Source of the DNA: Klebsiella pneumoniae
Lineage (GTDB): Bacteria > Desulfobacterota > Binatia > Bin18
Direction of reading: 5' to 3'
Length of the DNA stretch: 39,859 nucleotides
Assembly (NCBI GenBank): GCA_945865755.1
Contig: CAMBFS010000011.1
Span: forward strand, 1 to 39,859
A program made the translations under genes and the position numbers. Shown piece by piece: positions 25,195-34,636 of this stretch; position 1 is the stretch's first letter, and each line of letters begins with the position of its first letter. The notes under the pieces were generated by a model. That model was not told the DNA's origin. It searched no databases and was given only the letters and a program-made list of their open reading frames with translations.

Positions 25195-26406
25195 GTGAAA
25201 TTCAATCTCTTCATCCTGCCCACGATTCCCGGAACCTACGAGGAGCGCGAACGACTGCGTCCCATTGGTCGGAACAACGACAAGTATCAACAGATGCTCC
25301 AAGAAGTGCGCGACATCGCCCAGATCGCCGAGGACATCGGCTTCGACGCGATGGCCACCACGGAGCATCACTTCCACTCCGAAGGCTACGAGGCGTCGGT
25401 AGCGCCCTTGATGCTCTACACCGACCTCGCGGCCCGCACCAAACGCATTAAGTTCGCCTCTCTGGGACTGGTGCTCCCCACCTGGGACCCGCTCCGCGTC
25501 GCCGAAGAGATCGCCGTTCTCGATCATCTTACCAAAGGCCGCTTCATCGCGGGTTTTGCGCGTGGGTATCAAGATCGCTGGACCAACGTGCTGGGGCAAC
25601 ACTATCACGTGAGCGGCACGCCGATGGACGGCTCGGAAGTCGATACGCATAACCGCGCGGTGTTCGAGGAAGTCTTCAAGATCATGAAAATGGCGTGGAC
25701 CCAAGAGTCGGTCCGGTATCAAGGCAAATACTATGAAATTCCCACTCCCTATGACGAGGGCATTCGTCGCTGGCCGGTGGCGAAGAACTGGACCGCGAAA
25801 TACGGCGCGCGGGGTGAAGTCGATGAAAATGGTACGGTGCAACGGATCTGCGTGATCCCCAAGCCGTACACGCTGCCACATCCGCCGATTTGGCAACCGT
25901 TCTCGGTGAGTGAAAAGACCATTCGTTGGTGCGCCACGGAGAACATCGTGCCGTGGATTCTGGTCTCGCATCCGCCTTCGTTTCGACAACTTTGCGAAGC
26001 GTACCGCGATGAAGCCATCAAAGCCGGACGGCAGGTCGAAATCGGCCAGAGTGTCGGCGCGTTCCGCTCCGTGCACCTCGGTAACTCCTACACCGAGGCG
26101 TACTCGCTCGGTGCCCATGCCCAAGGGACGGGGTTTATTGAATACTTCTCCGGCTTCGGTTTCTTTGAGGCCTATCGGTACCCTGGTGAAACGACGCCGG
26201 TGCCGCATACCTTTGAGCGGATGGTGGAAGCGAAGTACGCGTTGGTCGGCACGGTCGATGACATCCGACGCGAGATTGAGGCGTTGCGGAAAAATACCAA
26301 TCTCGAATGGTTCGGCTGGTACTTCGACCAAGGACTGCTGCCGTGGGACGAGGCCCGGCGTCAACTCGATATGTTCGCGAAGGTGATCCCGGAGTTTAAG
26401 GACTGA
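25195..26406 (+). CDS. LLM-class flavin-dependent oxidoreductase
   Basis: 403 residues from GTG at 25195, chosen because AAGGAGG sits just upstream and KFNLFILPTIPG is the expected first strand. Family features: the IAEDIGFDAMATTEHHFHSEGYEAS strand-loop of luciferase-like monooxygenases, VLPTWDPLRVAEEIAVLDHLTKGRFIAGFARGYQ (bacterial luciferase core) and a C-terminal EWFGWYFDQGLLPWDEARRQLDMF. It uses reduced flavin (FMNH2 or F420) to oxidise an organic substrate with O2. The substrate is not assignable. It follows the trimodular gene after a repeat-filled gap. Confidence 0.9.
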   Translation: MKFNLFILPTIPGTYEERERLRPIGRNNDKYQQMLQEVRDIAQIAEDIGFDAMATTEHHFHSEGYEASVAPLMLYTDLAARTKRIKFASLGLVLPTWDPLRVAEEIAVLDHLTKGRFIAGFARGYQDRWTNVLGQHYHVSGTPMDGSEVDTHNRAVFEEVFKIMKMAWTQESVRYQGKYYEIPTPYDEGIRRWPVAKNWTAKYGARGEVDENGTVQRICVIPKPYTLPHPPIWQPFSVSEKTIRWCATENIVPWILVSHPPSFRQLCEAYRDEAIKAGRQVEIGQSVGAFRSVHLGNSYTEAYSLGAHAQGTGFIEYFSGFGFFEAYRYPGETTPVPHTFERMVEAKYALVGTVDDIRREIEALRKNTNLEWFGWYFDQGLLPWDEARRQLDMFAKVIPEFKD

Positions 26407-26409
26407 GAA

Positions 26410-26437
26410 GGACCGGGGACCGAGGACTGGAGACCGG
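26410..26437. repeat. Heptamer array
   Basis: GGACCGG, GGACCGA, GGACTGG, AGACCGG: four 7-bp units right after the LLM oxidoreductase stop. Confidence 0.65.
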
Positions 26438-26539
26438 AGAGGGCTGCGGACTGAGTGGACGAAATATGTAGTAGGGTTCCATCTTTCTTCCGAAAGTTCC
26501 CTCCCTGGATTGGCAATGGCATTAAGTTAAGAAACCGTG

Positions 26540-26607
26540 TCATTGCGAGCAGCGAAGCAATCTTTGTTTTGTTGGAGATTGCTTCGTCGTCCGACTCCTC
26601 GCAATGA
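26540..26607. repeat. Dispersed inverted repeat (MITE-like hairpin)
   Basis: TCATTGCGAG at 26540-26549 pairs with CTCGCAATGA at 26598-26607, and GCGAAGCAATCT with AGATTGCTTCG inside. This 'cattgcgagc...gcaatgac' hairpin is a widely dispersed non-coding repeat type in environmental bacteria. Confidence 0.6.
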
Positions 26608-26708
26608 CAGTCTCCCCCATAACTTCATGCCATTGCCCGGATGGGAGAGGGCTAGGGTGAGGGGGATCAAATGACGGCTCCTTATTAACGCGCGGCTTGA
26701 TACTGATT

Positions 26709-26740
26709 AAAGGGCGTGCCCCTCCCACGGCGCGCCCTTT
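26709..26740 (+). terminator. Strong GC hairpin, likely terminator
   Basis: AAAGGGCGTGCC pairs with GGCGCGCCCTTT over 12 bp (one G-T) around an 8-nt loop and is followed by GTGTTT. It lies 23 bp before the RmlD start, so it probably ends upstream transcription or attenuates rmlD. Confidence 0.6.
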
Positions 26741-26762
26741 GTGTTTCCGTAAGGTCATCATT

Positions 26763-27608
26763 ATGAAAATTCTTCTGACTGGGGCGAAAGGCCAACTCGG
26801 ACAGGCGCTGCAACAGGCGCTGACCGCGCATGCGGTGACCCTGCTCGACCACGGTCAGCTTGACATCACCAAGCTGACCAACGTGCGCGATGCGATCTAT
26901 GCCATGTATCCCGATGTGGTCATCAACGCGGCGGCCTACAACAATGTCGATGGCGCGGAGAGTGACCCGCTGTCCGCTTATCGCGGCAATGCGCTGGGGC
27001 CACGCAATCTCGCCGTCGCGACAGCGGCAGCGGGTATCCCCCTGCTGCATGTGTCGAGCGATTATGTGTTCGATGGGACCAGCACGCGGCCCTATCACGA
27101 ATTTGATCGCCCTCAGCCAGTCTCTGTGTATGCCGCGAGCAAGCTCGCGGGTGAAGACGCGGTGCGGGAACTGAACCCGAAACATTACCTCGTGCGCACC
27201 GCCTGGCTCTATTCCGCCGTGGGCAAGAATTTCGCGAAAACTATTTGCGCGCTCGCGCAGCAACAGTCCGAAGTGCGCGTGGTGAAGGATCAAGTTGGCT
27301 CACCTACCTATGTGCCGCACCTCGCGACCGCGATCGCGACGTTGATTTCGACCCAGGCTTTTGGCACCTATCATCTGGCGAATCAGGGAGCCGCGAGTTG
27401 GTATGATCTGACCTGTGCCTTGTATCGCGAGCGTGGGATCACCACCCCGGTGCAGCCCATTACCACCCCGGAATTCCCCCGCCCGGCGCAACGACCCGCC
27501 TATTCCGTGCTGACGACGATCCAGGACCCGACCATTCTGCTGCCGGCGTGGGAAGAGGGGGTGGTGGCGTTTGCCAAAGCCGTGAGTGAAGGGAAAGGAG
27601 CAGCCTAA
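26763..27608 (+). CDS. rfbD: dTDP-4-dehydrorhamnose reductase (RmlD)
   Basis: 281 residues, an extended short-chain dehydrogenase. GAKGQLGQALQQAL (the Gly-rich NADPH loop) near the start, the HGQLDITKL turn, NAAAYNNVDGAE, SSDYVFDGTSTRPYHE and the catalytic Tyr-x3-Lys (VYAASKLAGE) all fit RmlD. VRTAWLYS and VKDQVGSPTYV complete the family signature. It reduces dTDP-4-dehydro-L-rhamnose to dTDP-L-rhamnose, the last step of rhamnose activation for surface polysaccharide. No rmlA, rmlB or rmlC is in the window, so those genes must lie elsewhere. ATG at 26763 with a weak AAGG site. Confidence 0.9.
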   Translation: MKILLTGAKGQLGQALQQALTAHAVTLLDHGQLDITKLTNVRDAIYAMYPDVVINAAAYNNVDGAESDPLSAYRGNALGPRNLAVATAAAGIPLLHVSSDYVFDGTSTRPYHEFDRPQPVSVYAASKLAGEDAVRELNPKHYLVRTAWLYSAVGKNFAKTICALAQQQSEVRVVKDQVGSPTYVPHLATAIATLISTQAFGTYHLANQGAASWYDLTCALYRERGITTPVQPITTPEFPRPAQRPAYSVLTTIQDPTILLPAWEEGVVAFAKAVSEGKGAA

Positions 27609-27625
27609 GAGCGTGGAGGCGGGCT

Positions 27626-27862
27626 ATGCCAAAACTCTTTCACTACTGGTTCCGGCGCGAAACCGTCGTCCGCGCGGTCAAGATGGCCGCGATCGTTGGG
27701 CCGATTCTCACGGTGATTAACCAGGGCGACGTGCTCCTCAGTGGGCAGTATTCGCCGCGCGTCTTTCTCAAGATCATCCTCACCTTTCTTGTTCCGTATA
27801 GTGTCTCCTCATTTTCCTCGGCGTTGACCTATATGGAACGGGAACAACAGGAAAGGAAGTAA
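27626..27862 (+). CDS. nrtS: NrtS-like nitrate/nitrite transporter subunit
   Basis: 78 residues with two hydrophobic helices. KMAAIVGPILTVINQGD and FLKIILTFLVPYSVSSFSSA match the NrtS small membrane protein family, in which paired short subunits carry nitrate or nitrite. The GPILxxINQGD pattern is the most characteristic. It starts 18 bp after rfbD and ends 1 bp before the permease gene, so the three are probably one transcript. Confidence 0.7.
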   Translation: MPKLFHYWFRRETVVRAVKMAAIVGPILTVINQGDVLLSGQYSPRVFLKIILTFLVPYSVSSFSSALTYMEREQQERK

Positions 27863-27863
27863 A

Positions 27864-29294
27864 GTGGAGCACCGCCCGCAAGGCACCTTTCGCCGGGAAC
27901 TCGGCTTACTCGACGCCAGCGCGCTTGTCGCTGGCTCCATGATTGGTTCCGGCATCTTTATTGTCTCGGCGGATGTTGCCCGTACCGTCGGCTCGCCCGG
28001 CTGGTTGCTCTTGCTGTGGGGCCTTAATGCGGTGATTACCGTGCTCGGCGCGTTATCCTACGGAGAGCTGGCGGCGATGATGCCCCGCGCCGGGGGGCAG
28101 TACGTCTATCTGCGCGAAGCCTACTCGCCACTGTGGGGGTTTCTGTATGGCTGGACCTTGTTCCTCGTCATTCAGACCGGGACCATCGCCGCCGTCGCTG
28201 TCGCCTTCGCGAAATTTCTTGGCGTGCTGGTGCCGTGGGTGTCCGCTCAGCAGGTCCTGGTGCAGCTTGGCCCGGTGACGCTTTCCACGCAACGCCTGGT
28301 GGCCATCGCGGTTATCGTGCTGCTGAGCTGGTCCAATAGTCGGGGTATCCGCGAAGGCAAACTCGTCCAGAATGTCTTCACCACCGCGAAAGTGGTCGGG
28401 CTCCTCGCGCTCATTGGCTTGGGGCTGTTTGTCGCGAATAGCGCGGAAGCGCGGGCGGCGAACTTTGATAATTTCTGGGGCGACACCTCGCTGTCGCTCG
28501 GGTTCCTGATGTTGGCGGGTGGGGCGATGGTCGGCCCGCTGTTTTCGTCCGATGCCTGGAACAATATCACTTTCGCTTCAAGTGAAATCAAAAACCCACA
28601 CCGCACGTTGCCACTGAGCTTGTTGGGCGGGACCGGGGTGGTGATGGCGCTCTATCTGCTCATCAATCTCGCCTATCTGTCCATGCTGCCGCTGGTGGGG
28701 GTGGCCGACGGTACCACGGTGGTGGCCCGCGGCATTCAGTATGCGTCCGAGGACCGGGTGGCGACGGCGGCGGCCTCGGTGGTGTTTGGTCCCAGTGCCG
28801 CGTCGATCATGGCGGTGGTGATCATGGTGAGCACCTTCGGCTGTCTCAATGGCCTCATTCTGTCTGGTCCCCGTCTCTACTATGCGATGGCGCGGGACCG
28901 TCTCTTCTTCGCGCGTACCGGGGTGCTCAATGCGGGTGGGGTGCCCGCCGGTGGACTCTGGCTTCAGGCGCTGTGGGCCTCGGTGCTGACGTTGTCCGGG
29001 ACCTACGGCAATCTGCTCGATTATGTGGTCTTCGCCGCGCTGCTCTTTTACGTGCTGACGGTGATCGGCCTCTTTATCCTGCGACGGACGCAACCGGAGG
29101 CGGAGCGACCATACCGCGTGCATGGCTATCCGTGGGTCCCCGGCCTCTACGTGGTGATGGCCTCGATCATTATGATTGACCTGTTATTCGTGAAGCCCGC
29201 CTACACCTGGCCGGGGTTATTGATCGTGTTGACGGGGGTCCCGGTGTACCTGTTCTGGCAACGGCGGGCGGAGGTGGTCATCATCACTGCGTGA
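27864..29294 (+). CDS. APC-family amino-acid permease
   Basis: 476 residues with twelve hydrophobic segments. GLLDASALVAGSMIGSGIF is the APC helix-1 signature with the GSGIF substrate-binding break, and YGELAAMMPRAGGQYVYLREAYSP marks helix 2-3. LPLSLLGGTGVVMALYL and a C-terminal RPYRVHGYPWVPGLYV follow. Closest in style to the LAT/Yvb-like exchangers of the APC superfamily. The start is GTG at 27864, one base after the nrtS stop. It likely imports or exchanges amino acids at the inner membrane. Confidence 0.9.
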   Translation: MEHRPQGTFRRELGLLDASALVAGSMIGSGIFIVSADVARTVGSPGWLLLLWGLNAVITVLGALSYGELAAMMPRAGGQYVYLREAYSPLWGFLYGWTLFLVIQTGTIAAVAVAFAKFLGVLVPWVSAQQVLVQLGPVTLSTQRLVAIAVIVLLSWSNSRGIREGKLVQNVFTTAKVVGLLALIGLGLFVANSAEARAANFDNFWGDTSLSLGFLMLAGGAMVGPLFSSDAWNNITFASSEIKNPHRTLPLSLLGGTGVVMALYLLINLAYLSMLPLVGVADGTTVVARGIQYASEDRVATAAASVVFGPSAASIMAVVIMVSTFGCLNGLILSGPRLYYAMARDRLFFARTGVLNAGGVPAGGLWLQALWASVLTLSGTYGNLLDYVVFAALLFYVLTVIGLFILRRTQPEAERPYRVHGYPWVPGLYVVMASIIMIDLLFVKPAYTWPGLLIVLTGVPVYLFWQRRAEVVIITA

Positions 29295-29560
29295 CGCACG
29301 GCTTCAAGAGCAAACTCTCGGCCGTATCCTCCCAAAACAGGAGGATCCTGAGAAGAGATGCAATTGACCCCCGCTGCTCCTTCATAAGAACCTTGCCCCC
29401 GGCCGGGCCAATAGGGTAAATACCCCATAATTGTAGCGAAATTCCCTACTTACTTAAGTTGTCGAGTTCGTTTGTCGATAGGCATCACAACTACAAGAGC
29501 AGCGTGAGGATGCGCCGCGGCGTTGGTGCGCGGTGATCACTTAGTGAGGATACAATTTAT
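29295..29560. other. Intergenic region, nothing recognised
   Basis: I see no gene, RNA or repeat array. A mildly AT-rich stretch near 29401-29470 may carry the promoter of the following gene. Confidence 0.5.
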
Positions 29561-30484
29561 ATGATACGCCCAGAACAGATGGTTCCTCTCTTCTTAGAAG
29601 CATGTCCAGGGCTTCAGCCCTCCTGGACTCGCTATGTTGTCCAGACGATGAACAGTAAGAGCCCGCCCGCGCAGCAAAACCCGGTATTCGAGGTTGTGTT
29701 TCCCTATCTCCTCGGTCATGTGAAGCGCAACTATTTCAAGGAAATCCCCGCTGCCTGCGCGGTGATGGAAACGCTACTGAGTGAAGGAGATGAGGATACT
29801 CGGATATTAGTAGAGACTGATATTCTGATCCCTCTTCAGACGTCCGTCGCGCGGTTGCCTCAAAGCGCGGCGATGCTGGAACAAGGACTGGGCCCACGTG
29901 CGCAGATGGTGTGGCAGGTCATTGAACGCGTCACTGAAGAAGAGGAGCAGGTGCAAGAAGAGCAAGGCGGACAGCACCTGTGGGCCGTGCCTGGGTTCTC
30001 CTTTGAGGAGGCTCGACCTCTCTATGCGTCGTTCGCCCTGATTGGCGGAGCGCCTCTGACCTACATGGGAGGGGGAGGTGGGGGAATGACCTTCCGCAGC
30101 GTATTCCCCTTTTTATTGATCTGGATTGGTCTCAGCATTGCCGAGAGGTTCCAGCGACAACAATTACTGACCAAGGCGCGGGAGCAAGAATCCGCCAGCG
30201 ACGATGCTTCCCAGAGCGATGCTCCCGATCGATTCATGATTCAGCAAGTGCGGACACTTCTTGATCGGGCAATGGGTCTTCTTTTCGTACTGGGCCTTCC
30301 GATTGTTCTTTCCGCGGTGTTGGGGCACAGAATTTTTCTGGATTCCTCCCTGCTTGATGCGCTCATCCTTGCGGTCGGAATCGCGGTGGTCGTTGCCGTT
30401 GTGTTCCGGGATCGTTTGTGGAAGCATGCCAAGGCGCAAGCAACTGAGTTGTTTGTGGCTGACCACGGCCATGCTGTTGGTTGA
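29561..30484 (+). CDS. Unknown protein: DUF7674-like N-terminus plus three membrane helices
   Basis: 307 residues. The N-terminal half (MVPLFLEACPGLQPSWTRYV, VFPYLLGHVKRNYFKEIPAACAVMETLLSEGDEDTRILVETDILIPLQ) has the helical pattern of DUF7674, proteins that usually stand alone in the cytoplasm. It then runs through an acidic stretch (EEEEQVQEEQ, about 127-136), a glycine-rich segment, and hydrophobic helices near 180-195, 241-257 and 267-284, ending in a cytosolic basic tail. So a soluble helical domain appears to be tethered to the membrane. I assign no function. Confidence 0.55.
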   Translation: MIRPEQMVPLFLEACPGLQPSWTRYVVQTMNSKSPPAQQNPVFEVVFPYLLGHVKRNYFKEIPAACAVMETLLSEGDEDTRILVETDILIPLQTSVARLPQSAAMLEQGLGPRAQMVWQVIERVTEEEEQVQEEQGGQHLWAVPGFSFEEARPLYASFALIGGAPLTYMGGGGGGMTFRSVFPFLLIWIGLSIAERFQRQQLLTKAREQESASDDASQSDAPDRFMIQQVRTLLDRAMGLLFVLGLPIVLSAVLGHRIFLDSSLLDALILAVGIAVVVAVVFRDRLWKHAKAQATELFVADHGHAVG

Positions 30485-30549
30485 TCAGTGCAAGATGACC
30501 ATCGCAATGCTAAGCACCTTCGATCCCCCTCACCCGATGTGAAAGAAAG

Positions 30550-30927
30550 ATGCGCCTCCTTGAACTCGATCATTTCGGCCTTGACGTTGTGGACCTCGCT
30601 CGGGCGGAGCGGTTTTATACGGAAGTTCTCGGTCTCACGGTGGGGCAACGCTTTGGACATCATCAAGTGCTGCTGCATTGTGGGAGTCACATGCTCGCGC
30701 TGTTCGAGCGTCGCGACCTGCCACCGCGAGTTACGGATCGCATCGACAATCCGTTAGGGCAGGGACATCACGCTTTCAAGGTCAGCACCGCTGATTTCCT
30801 CACCGCACGAGAAAAGTTCTCAGCCAGTGGAGTGCCGACTTATGGCCCGATTGACTGGGGCGATCACGACTGTCTCTATTTTCTTGATCCCGACGGCAAT
30901 CTGCTCGAAATCGTGACCTACCGCTAA
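30550..30927 (+). CDS. VOC-family (glyoxalase/dioxygenase-fold) protein
   Basis: 125 residues forming two beta-alpha-beta-beta-beta modules. The first gives LELDHFGLDVVDLARAERFYTEVLGL with a metal-site His8; the second has the HHAFKVSTAD His (around 77) and the terminal Glu in NLLEIVTY (about 121). A single-domain metal-dependent enzyme such as a glyoxalase, fosfomycin-resistance-like or lactoylglutathione-type enzyme; exact reaction unknown. YFLDPDGNLLEI is the standard family ending. Confidence 0.85.
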   Translation: MRLLELDHFGLDVVDLARAERFYTEVLGLTVGQRFGHHQVLLHCGSHMLALFERRDLPPRVTDRIDNPLGQGHHAFKVSTADFLTAREKFSASGVPTYGPIDWGDHDCLYFLDPDGNLLEIVTYR

Positions 30928-30938
30928 CCGCAACCCCT

Positions 30939-30980
30939 GGACTTTAGACCTTGGACCTTAGACTTGAGACCTTGGACCAG
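30939..30980. repeat. Six-unit heptamer array
   Basis: GGACTTT, AGACCTT, GGACCTT, AGACTTG, AGACCTT, GGACCAG: six 7-bp units directly after the VOC gene. Confidence 0.75.
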
Positions 30981-31083
30981 CGAGTTGCGTCCTTGTCGGG
31001 CTGTGGTAGGCGTGCTAGAGACCGAGAAGTCAACGAAGTCAATAGTTTTCATTATGTAACCACACGATCAGAGGGAGGGCGTT

Positions 31084-32892
31084 ATGCTACAAGCCACAGT
31101 TCTTCGGGTGAATCTCAGCACCGGACATATTCGCAAGGAAGCAGTTCCGGAACAGATCATACGAAACTTCGTCGGTGGACGTGGAGTAGGGACCAAGCTG
31201 GTCATGGACAACATGGATCCCAAGATTGATGCCTTCGATCCGCGGAACCCGTTGGTCTTCGCGACCGGGCCAGTCACCGGGACGTATGGGCCGACTGGTG
31301 GACGATACATGGTCATCACGAAGTCACCACTGACTGATGGGATTGCCTGCTCGAACTCTGGTGGCTACTGGGGTCCCGCGCTCCGCTATGCCGGGTACGA
31401 GTACCTGATGGTTGAGGGCGCGGCGAAGGAACCGGTGTATCTCTATATCCATAACGATAAGGTTGAAATCCGCAGCGCCAAACATCTGTGGGGCAAGATT
31501 GTTGACGATACCGAAAACATAATTCGCGATGAGACCCACCCTGAAGCGCGGGTCGCGTTGATCGGACCCGGCGGTGAGAACCGCGCCCGCACGGCGTGTG
31601 TGATGAATGACAAAGGACGCGCGGCGGGTCGCTCTGGTGTCGGCGCGGTGATGGGCGCGAAGAACCTCAAAGCCGTGGCCGTGCTGGGCACACTCGGTCT
31701 GAAGATCGCCAACGGCGAGGCGTTTAAGGCCGCGGCCCTCAAAGGGCGCGACAAACTGATGGCCGGCGCGACGACAGCCGGACTCACCATGCTCGGCACG
31801 GCGGGCACCGTGTCGTACATGAATACCGTCGGGATGTTGCCCACCAACAATTTTCAGATGGGCGTCTTTCATGGAGCCGCGAAAGTGGATGGCACGGTCG
31901 TCAAGTCGGATTTTATGACCCGTAACCGTGGTTGTCATAGCTGCATGATCCACTGTGGCCGGGTGACCAAAATTACCGGGCATGGCCGATTCGATGGACG
32001 TGGGGAAGGGCCGGAATACGAAACCATCTTTGGCGTTGGCTCCGACTGTGGTGTGGATAATCTGGCCGCCGTTATCAAGGCAAACTATCTGTGTAATGAG
32101 TTCGGGCTTGATACGCTTGAGGCTGGCATTGCTATCGCCACGGCGATGGAGCTGGCCGAAAAGGGCTACATCCCCGAAAGCGATATTGGCTTCAAGCTGC
32201 AATTTGGCGATGACAACGCGCTGGTTGATCTCTTGGAAGCCCAAGCCCACCGCAAAGGTGTGATCGGTCACTGGTTAGCGGAAGGGGGCTACCGATTGGC
32301 GCAGCACTACGGGCACCCAGAACTGTTCATGGGCTCCAAGAAGCAAGGATTCGCGGCGTATGATCCACGCGGCTCGATTGGCATGGGACTCGCCTACGCG
32401 ACCTCGAATCGCGGCGCGTGCCACTTACGCGGCTACACCGTGTCGCTCGAACATTTTGGCAATCCGATCAAACTTGATCCTTTCACTCCGAAGGACAAGC
32501 CGTACTGGCTGTCGATCCTGCAAAACACCACGTCCTTCGTGGATGCGGCGGGTATCTGCTTGTTCTCGACGTTTGACATGAGTCCCGGCGAAGATGTGGT
32601 GCCGATGGTGAACGAAATCTTCGGCGAGAAAATCGCGAACAGCCCAGAAGACATGTTGAAGATCGGCGAGCGTATCTGGAACTTAGAGCGGCTCTTCAAC
32701 AACGCGGCGGGGATGACGCGCGCGGATGACAGCCTGCCGCCGCGTATCACGTCCGAACCGCTCACCGTGGGTGCGAGCGCCGGGCATGTGGTCGATCTCC
32801 AACCGATGCTGGATGAATACTATCAACTGCGCGGCTGGGACACGCAGGGACGCCCGACCGCCGCGAAGATGCAAGAGTTGGGACTCGCGTAA
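31084..32892 (+). CDS. aor: Tungsten-containing aldehyde:ferredoxin oxidoreductase
   Basis: 602 residues, full length for AOR. The N-terminal domain ([58 protein letters not shown]) binds the two tungstopterins. The [4Fe-4S] ligands are Cys284, Cys287, Cys291 ([10 protein letters not shown]) and Cys492 (AAGICLF), matching the CxxCxxxC...C pattern of the Pyrococcus enzyme. [23 protein letters not shown] is a pterin-site segment. It oxidises aldehydes to acids with ferredoxin as acceptor, in the cytoplasm. No adjacent ferredoxin or moaD-like gene is present here. AGGGAGGGCGTT precedes ATG. Confidence 0.95.
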   Translation: MLQATVLRVNLSTGHIRKEAVPEQIIRNFVGGRGVGTKLVMDNMDPKIDAFDPRNPLVFATGPVTGTYGPTGGRYMVITKSPLTDGIACSNSGGYWGPALRYAGYEYLMVEGAAKEPVYLYIHNDKVEIRSAKHLWGKIVDDTENIIRDETHPEARVALIGPGGENRARTACVMNDKGRAAGRSGVGAVMGAKNLKAVAVLGTLGLKIANGEAFKAAALKGRDKLMAGATTAGLTMLGTAGTVSYMNTVGMLPTNNFQMGVFHGAAKVDGTVVKSDFMTRNRGCHSCMIHCGRVTKITGHGRFDGRGEGPEYETIFGVGSDCGVDNLAAVIKANYLCNEFGLDTLEAGIAIATAMELAEKGYIPESDIGFKLQFGDDNALVDLLEAQAHRKGVIGHWLAEGGYRLAQHYGHPELFMGSKKQGFAAYDPRGSIGMGLAYATSNRGACHLRGYTVSLEHFGNPIKLDPFTPKDKPYWLSILQNTTSFVDAAGICLFSTFDMSPGEDVVPMVNEIFGEKIANSPEDMLKIGERIWNLERLFNNAAGMTRADDSLPPRITSEPLTVGASAGHVVDLQPMLDEYYQLRGWDTQGRPTAAKMQELGLA

Positions 32893-32899
32893 CCGATAA

Positions 32900-32969
32900 G
32901 GAAAGGGGGGAAAAGGGAAAAAGGGGAGGACTATTTCTTTTCCCCCGTTTCCCCTCTTCCCCCCTTTCC
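32900..32969 (+). terminator. Long purine/pyrimidine hairpin after aor
   Basis: GGAAAGGGGGGAA (32900-32912) pairs perfectly with TTCCCCCCTTTCC (32957-32969) and the similarity continues inward imperfectly. One arm is almost pure purine, the other almost pure pyrimidine. It probably terminates aor transcription just before glpK. Confidence 0.55.
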
Positions 32970-32999
32970 CGGTTCCCCCCCCGCCCCCTCCCTCCACCC

Positions 33000-34496
33000 G
33001 TGCCCCGCTACATCGCCGCCATCGACCAAGGGACCACGAGCACTCGCTTCATGGTCTTTGATCGAATGGGCACGTTGATCGCTTCGGATCAACGCGAACA
33101 CCAACAGATATATCCACACGCCGGATGGGTCGAACATGATCCGTTGCAAATCTGGCAACGGGTTCAAGAAGTCATTATCGGCGCGCTCGAGAAAAGCCGC
33201 ATTGCTCCCGCGGACCTTGCCGCCGTTGGCGTGACGAACCAACGTGAAACCACGGTGGTGTGGCACCGCGCGACTGGAGAGCCGCTTGGCAACGCCATTG
33301 TCTGGCAAGACACCCGCACCGCCGATCTGTGTCAGCAGGTACGTGCTCAAGGCCATGAGGCGCTGTTCCGCGCGAGGACGGGCTTGCCGGTGGCGACCTA
33401 TTTCTCTGGCCCGAAGCTGAAGTGGATACTCGATCAGGTGCCTGGCGCGGCGGCGCGGGCGCGCAACGGCGAGCTGCTGTTTGGCACCATCGATTCGTGG
33501 ATTATCTGGAACCTCACCGGTGGCGCGCGGGGTGGAGTGCATATCACCGATGTGTCGAACGCGAGTCGTACGCTGCTGATGGACCTGGAGACGCTGGACT
33601 GGGATGATGACCTGCTGGGGCTGCTCGACATTCCGCGTCATATCTTGCCGGTGATTCGCTCATCGAGTGAGGTGTATGCGTCGGCGCGTGGGGTGTTGGA
33701 TGGGGTGCCGGTCGCCAGTGCGCTGGGGGATCAGCAAGCGGCGTTGTTTGGGCAGACCTGTTTCACGCCCGGCGAGGCGAAAAATACGTATGGCACAGGC
33801 TGTTTCATGCTGATGAACACTGGCCAGCGGATGGTGCCTTCAGGAGCGGGGCTGCTGACGACGGTGGCTTATCAATTGGGGCGAGAGCGTCCGGTGTATG
33901 CGCTGGAAGGCTCCATCGCCGTGGCGGGGGCATTGGTGCAATGGCTGCGCGATAATTTGGGGGTGATCGCCCAGGCCGCGGATATTGAGACGCTGGCACG
34001 CACGGTCGAGGATAACGGTGGTGTATTCTTCGTGCCCGCGTTTTCTGGATTGTTCGCGCCGTATTGGAAGAGTGATGCGCGTGGCGTGATCGTCGGGCTT
34101 ACCGGCTATGCGAACAAAGGACACATCGCACGTGCCGCGTTAGAGGCGACGGCGTTCCAAACCCGCGAGGTGCTGGAGGCCATGAATGCCGATGCGGGGA
34201 TACCGCTCACGACGCTCAAAGTAGATGGCGGCATGGTACGAAACGAACTGCTGATGCAATTCCAGGCTGACATGCTCGGCGTGCCGGTGATTCGTCCAAC
34301 GTTCACGGAAACGACCGCACTTGGTGCCGCGTATGCCGCTGGGCTCGCGGTGGGCTTTTGGAGTGGACTCGACGAGTTACGCGCGAACTGGGGACAAGAC
34401 AAAGTGTGGACTCCGACGATGTCAGCCCCCGTGCGCGAGAAGCAGTATCACGACTGGAAACGGGCGGTGACACGGACGTTTGGCTGGGTGGAGTAG
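33000..34496 (+). CDS. glpK: Glycerol kinase
   Basis: 498 residues, the normal length. FGGY signatures are intact: [16 protein letters not shown] with the phosphate-binding loop at 9-15, [11 protein letters not shown] (substrate Arg/Glu), [29 protein letters not shown] and the C-terminal KVDGGMVRN. It phosphorylates glycerol with ATP in the cytoplasm. The start is GTG at 33000 preceded by a C-rich stretch without a good Shine-Dalgarno, so translation may depend on context. No glpF or glpD lies nearby. Confidence 0.95.
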   Translation: MPRYIAAIDQGTTSTRFMVFDRMGTLIASDQREHQQIYPHAGWVEHDPLQIWQRVQEVIIGALEKSRIAPADLAAVGVTNQRETTVVWHRATGEPLGNAIVWQDTRTADLCQQVRAQGHEALFRARTGLPVATYFSGPKLKWILDQVPGAAARARNGELLFGTIDSWIIWNLTGGARGGVHITDVSNASRTLLMDLETLDWDDDLLGLLDIPRHILPVIRSSSEVYASARGVLDGVPVASALGDQQAALFGQTCFTPGEAKNTYGTGCFMLMNTGQRMVPSGAGLLTTVAYQLGRERPVYALEGSIAVAGALVQWLRDNLGVIAQAADIETLARTVEDNGGVFFVPAFSGLFAPYWKSDARGVIVGLTGYANKGHIARAALEATAFQTREVLEAMNADAGIPLTTLKVDGGMVRNELLMQFQADMLGVPVIRPTFTETTALGAAYAAGLAVGFWSGLDELRANWGQDKVWTPTMSAPVREKQYHDWKRAVTRTFGWVE

Positions 34497-34636
34497 GGGG
34501 GCTCGCACCTCTCCCCCTTTTCGAGTTTGCGGGATACTGGGTGACTTTCGAGAAAGATAATCCCGTGGCGTGACTGAAGTAGACTGGGATTCCCGTTGGT
34601 CATCCCAGCCTACTTGGCTGCTTGGCTCCTCGAAGG

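Larger units (their letters stand above)
26407..26762. other. Gene-free spacer with repeats
   Basis: No gene is supported. The spacer holds a heptamer array, a dispersed inverted repeat and a terminator-like hairpin, listed separately. Confidence 0.7.

Noticed and set aside
24868..26364. 498-codon minus-strand frame opposite the LLM oxidoreductase
   Set aside because: Antisense to a well-supported gene; composition (Arg/His-rich, no domain) is that of a mirror frame in GC-rich DNA.
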